A DNA stretch of 64,000 nt, taken from positions 144,556-208,555 of the forward strand of contig CAZOAJ010000001.1 of assembly GCA_964577935.1 (NCBI GenBank), written 5' to 3'. The stretch is from JABDGV01 sp964577935 (lineage in GTDB: Bacteria > Chlamydiota > Chlamydiia > Chlamydiales > FEN-1388). The position numbers were made by a program, and so were the translations under genes. Positions 1 to 9,167 of the stretch are shown piece after piece. The notes beneath the pieces are model-generated. The model made no database searches, was not told the origin of the DNA, and saw only the letters and a list, made by a program, of their open reading frames with translations. Position 1 is the stretch's first letter. Each line of letters begins with the position of its first letter.

Positions 1-597
1 TGCGACAGCTCCATACTTTTCTGATAAGGCTACTGCTGCACTTTGTAATAGAACTTGTGAGATAATCAACCTGGAAGCATTAGGATATTTTTCCAGGAGT
101 TGCCCGCCAAAGCGTGCTGCTTGGCTTGATTTTAATTTTTGTGCTTCAGACTTTATTGCATTGAGCGTTTTTCTCATCGTGGCTTTGAGCACATTCACTG
201 TAGTAAACGTTTCAGAGAACATTGCAAGGGTTTCAAGACCTAATGCAGATGCTTGAACTAAACGTCCAACCTTATGGGATCCCATGGGAGGTTTATTTCC
301 CACTTTTGCTAGAATTTGCGCTCCTCGAATGCTGTCGGCTGGTTGAGATGAAAGAAACGGAGCCGTATTCTTTACCCACTTTGTACAGTTTGTAAATAGA
401 TGCTTAGCTCTTTGTCTTGCTGCAGGACTTGAAATGGCCATACCTAAAAGACAAACGCTCGCAGCAATTTTTACCTCGTTGAGCACCTCATGAGATTTGG
501 CTGAAAAGGACCCGCGTACCGACCTTGATTCGGGAAGTATCACTGGCTTCATCTCTGGTTGACTAGAAAATCTTCCGATTTGATCACTGCTAGACAT
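1..597 (-). CDS. Unknown protein, truncated by the window edge
   Basis: An uninterrupted minus-strand frame of 199 codons starts with ATG at 597 (MSSSDQIGRF) and runs off the left edge, so the C-terminus is missing. The visible part is rich in Ala, Ser and Lys, with a short hydrophobic stretch around residues 46-58 (ASVCLLGMAIS) and another near 115 (LGLETLAMF). The polar Ser-rich N-terminus without a Sec signal resembles that of many chlamydial type III substrates, but that is inference. No family is recognised. It lies downstream of the DHH gene on the same strand across about 210 bases that contain a GC-rich hairpin, so it probably has its own promoter. Confidence 0.75.
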   Translation of the reverse strand, partial: MSSSDQIGRFSSQPEMKPVILPESRSVRGSFSAKSHEVLNEVKIAASVCLLGMAISSPAARQRAKHLFTNCTKWVKNTAPFLSSQPADSIRGAQILAKVGNKPPMGSHKVGRLVQASALGLETLAMFSETFTTVNVLKATMRKTLNAIKSEAQKLKSSQAARFGGQLLEKYPNASRLIISQVLLQSAAVALSEKYGAVA

Positions 598-758
598 TGG
601 GATTCCTTATTTGCTTATCCCTTTATTCTATACTTAAAAATTTTTATTATAAAATAGGGGAGCATGAATTGCTTTAGGGAAGGTTCAAAAGAGGCAGGCA
701 GATTCTGCCTAATGCAGGTTGGAAAGAGGTCTTTGGTGACAGCTCTCCTTCGATGAAG

Positions 759-782
759 GCAGCGAGCTATGAGGCTCGCTGC
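759..782 (-). terminator. GC-rich hairpin after the DHH gene
   Basis: A 9-bp perfect stem (gcagcgagc / gctcgctgc, loop tatgag) lies 24 bases past the stop codon of the minus-strand DHH gene. The T-run that should follow on the minus strand is poor, so this is a plausible but weak intrinsic terminator. The rest of 598-805 holds nothing else I can name. Confidence 0.35.
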
Positions 783-805
783 TAGAGAGTATTTTATTTC
801 TAAAA

Positions 806-3415
806 TTAAGGCACAAATTTAGGTAAATAAGGAGATATCTGAGACTTTCTTGAATTGATAAGGCCTGCTTTGAATTTTAGAATTGCCAAAATTCCATTTT
901 CATAAGGGCTATTCGAGATAATTTTTCCTCTTGGGAAATTTTGTTCGAAAATGGATTCAAGTTCTTGTTTCCCATGCCCGAAGAGCTCTACTTCAATAGT
1001 GTTACCTTGAACTGCATCACAGCTATTAAATCCATTTAAAAATGAGATAAGCCTTTCTCGAGCAGTAGGCATTTTTGGCACCCAGATCCATAGTTCATCC
1101 TGGTGTGACCAAGAAATCTCTCCTTGATACACTTCTTCAGCGCCCGGGATTGTGCTGATCATATGAAGAAAAAAATCAATTTGCGGTGTTGTATTCAGTA
1201 CGCTTTGAGATTTCGATATCCATATCTGTAGAAGCGCGTCATGCAGCTTTTCAAATGTTGGATAATTCATGCTGAAGAGCTTTGTCTGTCCTATTCTGCA
1301 GCACCCATTTTGTTCTTTTGTATCAGCAAAAACGTTTGAAGGATTATTTTTTGAACAGGAGAGAAGATCTTTCTCGACCTCGGACTCTTTAAATTTGTAG
1401 AGCTGACTATAGATAGAGTGAATGTCTCTATTTTGGACAAGGCGCGCTGCAGCCATCTTGGGAAATTGAGGTGAATTAGCAATATCAGAAAAATCAATAA
1501 AGTCGTCTTTAGAAGTGCCTGATAAGCGATTCATTCGGTTGACAAGTGATTTTACACAGAGCACATCACGTGTAGAAACTTTGCTGAGGAGGTCTGTGTC
1601 ATCCAATATTGCAAATATTTGAGTCAGATATTCAATACATTCTCGTTGTGGGTGCACAAAGTATCCATTTTGTGCCCTTAATGCTTCAGTGCTTTGAGCA
1701 ATGATAAAGTGTCTTATCTCTTCAGCAGACGCTTCATTGATTGGTTTTTCAAGTAATCCTTGAAGATGCGCTTTAATATCTTCAGTAGATGAGCTAGGGC
1801 TTCTGTAACGATCATTAATGGCTAAAGAGAGCTCTGCAACCAACGTGTTCGACGATTGGGCATCTGCAACCGTGAATGTTGAGGCGCTTGAGGTCTTGAT
1901 GCTCGTTTTATGATGATCGATAATCGAAATGACTTCGATGTAGGATGCAAGCTTTGACTCATCTAGGTTGCTAAAATCTCTTAGGCTTGCAGTTCCTAAT
2001 ACAGATTTTTTAAGGTCAGTTGCACGAACTATGCCCACTGGAAACAGCTGGCCTTCTTCTTCAGAGATCACAACAGGAAGAAAATCGTAGCTGCCGATTT
2101 TATTACGCATTTCTTCGATGTCACTTTTCAGAGTGACATAAAGAGATGGCTGGCCAAGGACCTGGTCTCGAATTTGAAGCATAACATCGAGCCGGTCTGT
2201 CATTTGGTAGGCTTGTAAAACAGCTGTTTCGATTGCGGAAATTACAGCTTCGAAATGACCCATAACATCCGTTCGGCTGTTGTTCAAGAATCCTTCGCTA
2301 TCAAAGATTTGAGCTTGTATGAGAGCTTCTATTTTTTCATGAAAAACAGAAAAGGATGTTTCAAAGAGAGTGTCACATGCGCTTAAAGTTTCCTCGAAAC
2401 TCGACGCTACGCCTCCCTTAAGACCCAGAATTTTTTTCAGAAAATCGGAAAGTAATTTTTTTTGCTTATCAGTTGCATCTTCAATGGGGGTTGCAACTTT
2501 AAGCTGTATGTTGTAAATATCTTTACAGGAGATTGCGAGTTCATCACGCTTTAAGCGTTCCTTGGCCATATAACGAGATATTTTAGCAATAAAAAGGCTC
2601 TCGAACCATCTCAATACTGAGCAAAAGAGGGATGCGATTTGCCGAATAGTTTCAGCATCATGATTGCGCCATTCCCCCATAAAATGGCCCTTTTCATCAA
2701 CCATAATAAGTACTTTGCTTGCATGGCTATGATCAATGCTGCTCAAGTGACTCGTTACAGGGATTTTAGTCATGTCTTTCTTGGTGATAAGATCCATGGA
2801 ATTCATGGTTAAGGAAGGCGTTTTTCTCATGACAAGGTCAAAGAAGCTCTTCCCAAACGTTTCTTTAAAGAAATTCACGAGGTGTGCGTCGGGAGGGATT
2901 GCAGGAAGGCCCCACTGATGAGTTCCTTCGGCGACTCTACAAGCAAATGAATCAAGCCATCCCCAAAAAGAGGCAACTGTCGTATCGACGTCTGGAGAAA
3001 GGTGAGCTGCTACAAAATGCGTGCCTGGGAAAAATTTATTCATTCCAATGGGGAAGATGGATTGATATTCGGATCTTGGTATATAGCGACCCGCGATCTT
3101 TCCACGTACAAGAGCGTTTTCATCAGGAGTGAGCTTACTGAAGATGTTAAGCCAAAATTCAAACTTGTTTAGTGTGAAGATCTCATTCAAAAGCCCATGG
3201 GCATTTACTCGTTCAATAAAATCAATAACTGATGCAAGAAGAAAGCAGGGAGTAGGTGTATCTTGAATGAGTTGTAGGAGTGTTTTGTTTATTCGTTTAA
3301 ATCTTTTTCTGGTTTCGAGCTTTCTAAAATCGGGAGAATCAAACTCTTTAAAAACACGTTCGATATCAGTAAATTGAGATGATATTTCGATTATTTTATC
3401 TAATGGCTTATTCAT
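806..3415 (-). CDS. Large DHH-family phosphoesterase, CBS-pyrophosphatase-like
   Basis: The 869-residue protein carries split family II pyrophosphatase (DHH) motifs. His138, Asp142 and Asp144 fall in HLSPDVD, matching the HxxxDxD metal site. Around residues 440-475 there is a CBS-like strand pattern (LPVVISEEEG...GIVRATDLK). The DHH signature follows as IDHHK near residue 497, then a serine-rich SSNTLVAEL segment as in the family. In CBS-pyrophosphatases the CBS module is likewise inserted between the first metal motif and DHH, so the order fits. The protein is much longer than the usual 310-550 residues, with roughly 130 extra residues at the N-terminus and a long linker. A family II pyrophosphatase or other DHH phosphoesterase is the best guess; the substrate is unknown. 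No signal peptide or membrane segment is seen. Confidence 0.7.
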   Translation of the reverse strand: MNKPLDKIIEISSQFTDIERVFKEFDSPDFRKLETRKRFKRINKTLLQLIQDTPTPCFLLASVIDFIERVNAHGLLNEIFTLNKFEFWLNIFSKLTPDENALVRGKIAGRYIPRSEYQSIFPIGMNKFFPGTHFVAAHLSPDVDTTVASFWGWLDSFACRVAEGTHQWGLPAIPPDAHLVNFFKETFGKSFFDLVMRKTPSLTMNSMDLITKKDMTKIPVTSHLSSIDHSHASKVLIMVDEKGHFMGEWRNHDAETIRQIASLFCSVLRWFESLFIAKISRYMAKERLKRDELAISCKDIYNIQLKVATPIEDATDKQKKLLSDFLKKILGLKGGVASSFEETLSACDTLFETSFSVFHEKIEALIQAQIFDSEGFLNNSRTDVMGHFEAVISAIETAVLQAYQMTDRLDVMLQIRDQVLGQPSLYVTLKSDIEEMRNKIGSYDFLPVVISEEEGQLFPVGIVRATDLKKSVLGTASLRDFSNLDESKLASYIEVISIIDHHKTSIKTSSASTFTVADAQSSNTLVAELSLAINDRYRSPSSSTEDIKAHLQGLLEKPINEASAEEIRHFIIAQSTEALRAQNGYFVHPQRECIEYLTQIFAILDDTDLLSKVSTRDVLCVKSLVNRMNRLSGTSKDDFIDFSDIANSPQFPKMAAARLVQNRDIHSIYSQLYKFKESEVEKDLLSCSKNNPSNVFADTKEQNGCCRIGQTKLFSMNYPTFEKLHDALLQIWISKSQSVLNTTPQIDFFLHMISTIPGAEEVYQGEISWSHQDELWIWVPKMPTARERLISFLNGFNSCDAVQGNTIEVELFGHGKQELESIFEQNFPRGKIISNSPYENGILAILKFKAGLINSRKSQISPYLPKFVP

Positions 3416-3704
3416 TGAAACTTCCAGCGCTATGCGAATTTTATTCTAATTGGTTATGTGGACAACCATTTTATTGCTTCGTAAACTCGTGATCGTAAAT
3501 ACTATATACCACAGCTTGTCCAATAGTACCTTCCGATATTTCTTAAGAGGCTGTAGTCCTTAGTCCTTGTGTGATGGGCCCGAGTTTTTTGGAAGCTGTA
3601 CACATTATGGTTCAATGGATGGATTTTGACAAATGCAGCAAGTCGAAACCAATTCATGAATAAATGGTGTGCACATACTATAATAGACAAGATTTAAAGG
3701 GGAA

Positions 3705-3777
3705 TGGACTGAGTAGGATTCGAACCTACGACCACCCGCTTAGAAGGCGGGTGCTCTATCCACTGAGCTATCAGTCC
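3705..3777 (-). tRNA. tRNA-Arg (anticodon UCU)
   Basis: Read on the minus strand, the 73 bases fold as a complete cloverleaf. The acceptor stem starts GGACTGA and closes with TCAGTCC, followed by discriminator A at 3705. The D arm is GCTC...GAGC, the anticodon stem CCCGC/GCGGG encloses loop CTTCTAA, and the T arm is GTAGG TTCGAAT CCTAC. The anticodon TCT decodes AGA/AGG. The 3' CCA is not encoded. The region 3416-3704 between this gene and the DHH gene start holds no convincing gene. Confidence 0.97.
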
Positions 3778-3861
3778 GAGACATCCGGAAGTGTAGCTTT
3801 GTTTAATAGGCTACCTTCAGGTTACGAAATTTCATCGAAATCGGGGCAAAGCATACTCTGA

Positions 3862-4446
3862 ATGACCACCTTCTCGCAAGACCCAAATAATTATTTTACG
3901 AAAGAAAAAGTCTATATTGCTCTTGGAGCAAATCTAGGCGATCCTTTTACAACATTTTTTGAGGTAAGACGAAAAATAGAGAGGCTCGAAGGAATAGAAA
4001 ATGTGCGGGCATCACGGCTTTTTCAAACAGCTCCGATAAGTGATATCCCCCAAAATGACTACATTAATGCCGTCCTTTCATTTGATTGTGCTCTTTCTTT
4101 ACAAGACTTGTATAGCAAGCTTGTGGATATTGAAAATGCGCTTGGAAAGGAAAAAAAAAGCAGAGAAAATCATATCATCAATGCCCCTCGAATAATCGAT
4201 ATAGATATTCTGTTATTTGGAGATAAAGTGATCGATACCGTCGAGCTGACTGTCCCGCATCCTCGAATGGCCGCTCGAGCCTTTGTTCTTTGTCCTCTTC
4301 GAGATCTTCTTCATGAGCAAGTGATTGCTTTTCCTACCAGAGAGGGTTTCATTATGATACACTTGGATAACTTAATTCAAAAATTACAAGAAGATCCTCG
4401 ACAGCGTATTGTTCCCCTTAAACGGTCTGAGTGGGAATGTTGTTGA
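3862..4446 (+). CDS. folK: Hydroxymethyldihydropterin pyrophosphokinase
   Basis: This 194-residue protein matches HPPK, which transfers pyrophosphate from ATP to 6-hydroxymethyl-7,8-dihydropterin in folate synthesis. The sequence shows the N-terminal strand VYIALGANLGDP, the ASRLFQTAPI segment, and the signature APRIIDIDILLFGD with the two magnesium-binding aspartates, followed by VPHPRMAARAFVLCPL. It is slightly longer than the usual 155-170 residues. KdsA starts 19 bases after its stop codon, so the two are probably co-transcribed. A pabA-like glutamine amidotransferase elsewhere in the window (17.4 kb) may serve the same pathway. As I recall, chlamydiae usually carry FolK fused to FolP; here FolK stands alone. 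Confidence 0.93.
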   Translation: MTTFSQDPNNYFTKEKVYIALGANLGDPFTTFFEVRRKIERLEGIENVRASRLFQTAPISDIPQNDYINAVLSFDCALSLQDLYSKLVDIENALGKEKKSRENHIINAPRIIDIDILLFGDKVIDTVELTVPHPRMAARAFVLCPLRDLLHEQVIAFPTREGFIMIHLDNLIQKLQEDPRQRIVPLKRSEWECC

Positions 4447-4465
4447 GACGTAAGGAGAAATAGGC

Positions 4466-5296
4466 ATGCATAATGTGCAAGTTGGTTCATTTTTAATAGG
4501 CAAAGGCCAAAAGTTAGCTTTGATTTCAGGGCCATGCGTTATCGAGGATGAGGCACATACTCTTGAATGTGCTCGTAGGCTTAAGGAAGTTTGTACGGGT
4601 AAACCAATTAATCTCATCTTTAAGGCAAGTTATGATAAAGCAAATCGCTCCTCTCATAGGAGCTTTAGAGGGCCTGGAATACAAGAAGGGTTGAAAATTC
4701 TTCAGAAAGTAAAAGATGAGTTTAATCTTCCTGTAATTGCTGATATTCACTCTCCGGAAGAAGCTGAAGAGGCTGCTCAAGTATTAGACATTCTTCAAAT
4801 CCCAGCATTTTTGTGTAGACAAACCGATTTAATTAACGCCGCAGCAAAAACAGGAAAGCCTCTCCATATAAAAAAGGGCCAATTCATGGCTCCTTGGGAT
4901 ATGAAGAATGTGGTTGAAAAGGCTTATGAATCGGGAAATAAACAGATCTTTTTAGCCGATCGCGGAACAACCTTTGGATATAACAATCTTGTCAGTGATA
5001 TGCGTGCTTTAGCGATTATGCAGAAACTTGGCTGTCCTGTCTGCTATGATGCATCGCATTCAGTGCAGCTTCCAGGAGCCGGAGATGGAGTGTCCGGTGG
5101 CGACCGTGAGTTTATTCCTCTTTTAGCAAGAGCCGCTGTTGCTGTTGGGATTCAAGCTCTTTTTATTGAGACCCACACAAGTCCGAAGCTTGCGAAAAGT
5201 GATGCCGCATCGGTATTCCCTCTCAATGAGCTTTCGAATCTTCTAGATGATATTCTTGCAATTCATGCAATTGTTACCCCAGGACTTCGTTCTTGA
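4466..5296 (+). CDS. kdsA: 2-dehydro-3-deoxyphosphooctonate aldolase (KDO-8-P synthase)
   Basis: The 276-residue enzyme condenses phosphoenolpyruvate with arabinose 5-phosphate to give KDO-8-phosphate, the precursor of the LPS inner core. Visible signatures are LISGPCVIEDE at the N-terminus, FKASYDKANRSS, the IPAFLCRQTDLI segment, KKGQFMAPWDM, and YDASHSVQLPG near the C-terminus. Length is typical of the family. ATG at 4466 is preceded by an AAGGAGA ribosome site. It is followed within 20 bases by lptC, then lptA and lptB, so KDO synthesis and LPS export genes form one block. Confidence 0.97.
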   Translation: MHNVQVGSFLIGKGQKLALISGPCVIEDEAHTLECARRLKEVCTGKPINLIFKASYDKANRSSHRSFRGPGIQEGLKILQKVKDEFNLPVIADIHSPEEAEEAAQVLDILQIPAFLCRQTDLINAAAKTGKPLHIKKGQFMAPWDMKNVVEKAYESGNKQIFLADRGTTFGYNNLVSDMRALAIMQKLGCPVCYDASHSVQLPGAGDGVSGGDREFIPLLARAAVAVGIQALFIETHTSPKLAKSDAASVFPLNELSNLLDDILAIHAIVTPGLRS

Positions 5297-5314
5297 GGTG
5301 CGGAGGAAAGACTT

Positions 5315-6082
5315 TTGAAAGTAACTAAAGGCCTTTTTGAGCCTCAAAAAAAAGTATTTATAGTCGCAGCGGTTTTTCTTTCCGTTTTTGCGTTCATCCT
5401 GCTTTTGGTCGGTACTAAGAAGGATGCTAAGTACTATCACGATGCAAGAGAGTCCCGCATGGGGCTCATTGAAAAGATTCGTCGCGGCCATGGTAAAGAT
5501 AGGTCGGCCGAAATTTGTCAACATCGTGAAGGGGTGGAACGAACTGTATTACGAGGAGCTCAACAAAAGCTTGCTTTCACAATCACTTCGCTTACAGCTG
5601 ATTTGAAGATTCAAGTAAAAAAAGAGACTTTGAGCTTCGAGGAAGAGTTTCATCAAGCAAAAGGTGTTTTTCAAGAGGAATTGTACTACCTTCTTGCCCA
5701 ACAAAACGATAAGAAGGTAGGCAAGGAAGATCATACAAAAAAAGTTATTTGCCGTGACGGTGCCTACTATGGGGAAGATGGAAAGAAGAAAGAACTTACA
5801 GAAATGCAAATAGCAAATCTGATTCCTTATCAACGAATCCGAACATTCATCGCTCAAAAAGTGATGTGGGATTTTGGGGCAGATCTTATACAAGCTTATG
5901 CTTGTGATTTTGCAACCTACGCGCTTCCTGGACATATAGTTCCAGATGATATCTTTGAGAAAGATCCTGATTCTTTAGGATATGCAGATAAATTGCATAT
6001 TCAACTCAATCTTGACGGAAGTGAACGTGTTTCGGCAGAAGGGTTGCAGATGAATACTCGATTAGGAGCTCTCCCGTGGTAG
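5315..6082 (+). CDS. lptC: LptC-like LPS transport protein
   Basis: The 255-residue protein has a single N-terminal transmembrane helix (about residues 13-31, VFIVAAVFLSVFAFILLLV) after a short basic cytoplasmic tail, then a periplasmic domain. LptC forms part of the bridge that carries LPS from the inner-membrane LptBFG complex to LptA. Sequence identity to the family is low, so the call rests on topology and on its position between kdsA and the lptA/lptB homologues. The start is TTG at 5315, chosen because GGAGGAAAG sits just upstream. Its stop overlaps the GTG start of the next gene. Confidence 0.75.
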   Translation: MKVTKGLFEPQKKVFIVAAVFLSVFAFILLLVGTKKDAKYYHDARESRMGLIEKIRRGHGKDRSAEICQHREGVERTVLRGAQQKLAFTITSLTADLKIQVKKETLSFEEEFHQAKGVFQEELYYLLAQQNDKKVGKEDHTKKVICRDGAYYGEDGKKKELTEMQIANLIPYQRIRTFIAQKVMWDFGADLIQAYACDFATYALPGHIVPDDIFEKDPDSLGYADKLHIQLNLDGSERVSAEGLQMNTRLGALPW

Positions 6083-6864
6083 ATACAAGAATGACCTCCA
6101 GATATTCGTTTCTTATTCGTATGATTAATGAGGCTTTAAGGGGAGGGTATTCAGTCCTTATCGCTTTTTTACTCCTTTTTGGGGTTCTTTCTGCAGAATC
6201 AATGTCGATTGATCATATCGAGTCTGATAGAATTGATTATCGAGGAAGTGAAATCGTTTTAACAGGCAATGTACGTGTTGGATATAATAAGGGAATTATT
6301 ACGTGCGATAAAGCTACCTTGGAAATATCGAAGAGGTCAGGGCCTAAGAAGGTTAATAAGGAGGCTTCATCTAAAGTAGATTCTTCAGGAGCGCTCGGAG
6401 CTGAAAATATTTTTCTTGAAGGACACGTAGATATTTATTTTCCTGATGGAGACCGTTTAACCGCTGACAAAGCTGATATTAATTGCAAACTGATGGAAGG
6501 AATTTTTTATTCCATCGAACCTAATAAGGTTGTCTTTTATACAACTTTGGGGGATGGAGATGAGAAAGTTCCAGTTAAAGCCTCTTCTAAAAAGCTCAAA
6601 ACACGTCTTTCAAAGCAAGGTGAAGGAACAGGTTATTCGCTGAGTAATTTAGAAGGTGAGGGAGCGGTTATTATAGAATATATAAAACCGAAGCAAGATC
6701 TGAAGCAAGATCCGAAGCAGGCCCCGCGCTCCAAAGAGATAGAAAGTATCACATCACCCAAAAACTTGACTGAAGTTTCCGAATCTGAGCCTATATCGCC
6801 CCCTGTATCTGTTTCAGGACCCGAGCCTGAATCAGAACCTGAATCAGAACCTGCAAAATTATGA
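6076..6864 (+). CDS. lptA: LptA/OstA-domain LPS transport protein
   Basis: The 262-residue protein has an N-terminal hydrophobic export segment (about residues 25-40, SVLIAFLLLFGVLSAES) and an OstA domain beginning IDHIESDRIDYRGSEIVLTG, typical of LptA, the periplasmic carrier of LPS. The GTG start at 6076 overlaps the upstream gene by 7 bases and has TTAGGAG seven bases before it; ATG at 6091 is an alternative. The C-terminus is a low-complexity tail with KQDPKQ-type and EPESEP repeats encoded by 12-base DNA repeats, which is not a usual LptA feature. Its stop overlaps the lptB start by 4 bases, indicating translational coupling. Confidence 0.82.
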   Translation: MVDTRMTSRYSFLIRMINEALRGGYSVLIAFLLLFGVLSAESMSIDHIESDRIDYRGSEIVLTGNVRVGYNKGIITCDKATLEISKRSGPKKVNKEASSKVDSSGALGAENIFLEGHVDIYFPDGDRLTADKADINCKLMEGIFYSIEPNKVVFYTTLGDGDEKVPVKASSKKLKTRLSKQGEGTGYSLSNLEGEGAVIIEYIKPKQDLKQDPKQAPRSKEIESITSPKNLTEVSESEPISPPVSVSGPEPESEPESEPAKL

Positions 6865-7673
6865 GAATGAAGCACATGGAAGAAAATGTAGAAGTTCGGG
6901 CGTCAGGCGCTGCGCAAGAGATGTCTCAAGATTCAGTAGAGATGAGCCAGCCAGGAACCCTTTTTGTCTCAGATCTTGTAAAGGAGTATGGTGGCCGAAA
7001 GGTTGTCAACGGCCTTAGCCTCTATGTCAAGCCTGGGGAAATAGTTGGATTGCTTGGTCCAAATGGAGCGGGCAAAACGACGGCCTTTTACATGATTACT
7101 GGACTTATTCGTCCCGACGCAGGAAGCGTTGTTTTCTCAGGACAAGATATCACCTACATGCCCATGCATGAACGGGCAAAACTTGGCTTAGGGTACCTGG
7201 CTCAAGAGCCTTCAGTTTTTAAAGAGCTGACCGTTGAAGAAAATCTTCTAACTGTTCTTGAAACACGTGTCTATGCTCATCTAGAGCAGCAAATGGCTCT
7301 TGAGTCCCTATTGAAAGAGCTTGAGCTGACTCCATTGCGCAAGAAGAAGGCTCAAACGCTTTCGGGTGGCGAACGCAGGAGGCTTGAAATTACAAGAGCT
7401 CTTGCAACCGAACCTCTCTGTCTTATGCTTGATGAGCCGTTTGCAAACGTTGACCCAATTGCAATTGCGGACCTACGTACTATTATCCGAAGACTGAGTG
7501 CAAAAGGGATAGGAATTCTCATCACAGATCATAATGCTCGAGAAATCTTTTCAGTTGTTCAGAGAAGTTATTTAGTGTCTGAAGGGAGAGTTCTCCTTTC
7601 GGGAACCGTTGATGAACTTATTCATCATGAAGAAGCTCGTAAAAAGTATTTTGGACATGATTTCTCTATGTAG
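6861..7673 (+). CDS. lptB: LPS export ABC transporter ATPase
   Basis: The 270-residue ATPase powers LPS extraction from the inner membrane with LptF and LptG. It shows Walker A GPNGAGKTT, the Q-loop near YLAQEPSVF, the ABC signature LSGGERRRLE, Walker B LCLMLDEPF, FANVDP, and the H-loop ITDHN. All are typical of the LptB/YhbG subgroup. About 30 extra residues precede the core (SGAAQEMSQDS), longer than usual, and a start at the second ATG (MKHMEEN) is possible. The ATG overlaps the stop of lptA by 4 bases. Confidence 0.95.
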   Translation: MRMKHMEENVEVRASGAAQEMSQDSVEMSQPGTLFVSDLVKEYGGRKVVNGLSLYVKPGEIVGLLGPNGAGKTTAFYMITGLIRPDAGSVVFSGQDITYMPMHERAKLGLGYLAQEPSVFKELTVEENLLTVLETRVYAHLEQQMALESLLKELELTPLRKKKAQTLSGGERRRLEITRALATEPLCLMLDEPFANVDPIAIADLRTIIRRLSAKGIGILITDHNAREIFSVVQRSYLVSEGRVLLSGTVDELIHHEEARKKYFGHDFSM

Positions 7674-7682
7674 GATAAGTAT

Positions 7683-7731
7683 GCAGGCTCTTTCCAACAT
7701 GCTTATATATTTTACTGGGACAAGAGCCTGC
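7683..7731. terminator. Hairpin between lptB and the EEP-family gene
   Basis: A 10-bp perfect inverted repeat (gcaggctctt / aagagcctgc) with a 29-base loop lies between the convergent ends of lptB and the next gene. No T-run follows on either strand, so a role in termination is only suggested by position. Confidence 0.3.
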
Positions 7732-7772
7732 CAAATGGCCTAGATAAACAATTTTTAAAACGACCTGCAACG

Positions 7773-8927
7773 TTAATTTACGACGATTCCAGTTAAGCGA
7801 TGATCGCTCCCTCTTATGTCAAAATTCTCAAGTGGGAGGTGTTCTGGTTGATAATTGCAGAATAACCAGTCGATACGTCTATCTTTACAGAAAATAGGAC
7901 TATTTCCAATCTCGAGCTTGTCATATTCTGAAGGGTCGAGGTTTTGGTCCACTTTGTAACCGTGTTTAAAAAAAGGCTTAAAAGCAGTTGCGTGCCGAGC
8001 ATCCGGAATTTCAGGCTTTGACACGCCTCGATCACCATATTGATCTTGGTTCATATCTCCTGCAATAATCGATCGATCAATGTGATATGATGCAGTTTCT
8101 GCAATCACATCATTGAGAACTTTACTTGCGTGTACAGTTTTATGATCTCCTTGCAAATCGCGTGGGTCGATCAGGTGACATGAAGCAATTCGAAATATTT
8201 TTTTTGTGTTTGAGTCTTGCAAGTCCATGATCAGATGAGATCTGTCTTGAGTTTTACCTTGAATCTTTACAGTAGCTTTTAATTTCTGATGAGAAAGCTG
8301 AGTGAATTTATGTGCCTTATAGGCAATAGCTACTCCATGGCTGTTTTGAGTATGCGGGGTCCATAAAATAGCGTATTTTCCCAAAAGTTTTTTTTCTAAT
8401 TTTTGTGCTATATCTTCGGTCACCTCCTGAAGGCAGATCACATCAAGATTTGCATTAAGCAAGTTCTTTGATAGGACATCTGTTCTGAAAGCACTATTTT
8501 CATAGAGTCGGCCGAATTTATCTAAACTATAGCCAATTTTGCTCGAAAATTTACTTAGAGGAAGTCTTTGAGGAAACAAGATGTTGTATGTTCCCACTGT
8601 AATTTGTTCATTCTTCTTTAAAGCTGTGGTTTCAGAACGTGGTTTTATAGAAGAATCAAAAGTGTTTGAAATTCTATAAATGATTTTATCGCACAGCATG
8701 GCAAAGGGAATAATAAGAGTGCAAAAGGTCAATACCTTGAGTGCAGTAAAAAAAATCTTGTGGACTATCCTTGCCCTGTCGGAATGAGGTGTGATTTGAA
8801 TTGTATTTTCCGTTTGAGAGAGCTTTTTGTATCGTTGACTCCCAAGACACTCAGATAAGCCATCTAGATAAAAATATTCTTCACTGAGTCTTCCAGTTAC
8901 GCAGTCTGAAAAGTGCAAAGGTTTCAT
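7773..8927 (-). CDS. Endonuclease/exonuclease/phosphatase-fold enzyme with N-terminal membrane segment
   Basis: This 384-residue protein has an EEP (DNase I-like) catalytic domain from about residue 110 on. All expected motifs are visible: GTYNILFPQ (metal-binding Asn), VICLQEV (metal-binding Glu), IIAGDMNQD (Asp/Asn pair) and GSDHRL (Asp-His catalytic end). About 55-75 residues from the start is one hydrophobic segment (LTFCTLIIPFAMLC), so the enzyme is probably membrane-tethered rather than soluble. EEP enzymes include nucleases, inositol-polyphosphate phosphatases and sphingomyelinases; the sequence alone does not decide among them. There is no classical cleavable signal at the very N-terminus. 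It stands alone, convergent with lptB. Confidence 0.8.
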   Translation of the reverse strand: MKPLHFSDCVTGRLSEEYFYLDGLSECLGSQRYKKLSQTENTIQITPHSDRARIVHKIFFTALKVLTFCTLIIPFAMLCDKIIYRISNTFDSSIKPRSETTALKKNEQITVGTYNILFPQRLPLSKFSSKIGYSLDKFGRLYENSAFRTDVLSKNLLNANLDVICLQEVTEDIAQKLEKKLLGKYAILWTPHTQNSHGVAIAYKAHKFTQLSHQKLKATVKIQGKTQDRSHLIMDLQDSNTKKIFRIASCHLIDPRDLQGDHKTVHASKVLNDVIAETASYHIDRSIIAGDMNQDQYGDRGVSKPEIPDARHATAFKPFFKHGYKVDQNLDPSEYDKLEIGNSPIFCKDRRIDWLFCNYQPEHLPLENFDIRGSDHRLTGIVVN

Positions 8928-9167
8928 TATGAATTATTTCTTTTTTAATCACTCCATTATATCAAAGTTAGTTTTTTAAAATGTATGTATAATTTCTATT
9001 TATTCATGAGAATCAAGAGTCGTTAGATATCAAGATCTAAATCATCTCCATAGGAAGATTTTGGAGCCTATTCTATACAATCAAAAATGATTGACTCTAA
9101 GAAGTGTTAATTGTTAATTTGAAAATTAAACCAAAATATACAGCATTCACTTGAGATAGGTATTATC

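Noticed and set aside
3502..3690. A 62-codon minus-strand frame upstream of tRNA-Arg
   Set aside because: No ribosome site, no recognisable domain and odd composition; it is more likely chance coding in the spacer.
3664..3861. Plus-strand frame running through the tRNA-Arg gene
   Set aside because: It is antisense to a clear tRNA and has no support as a protein.
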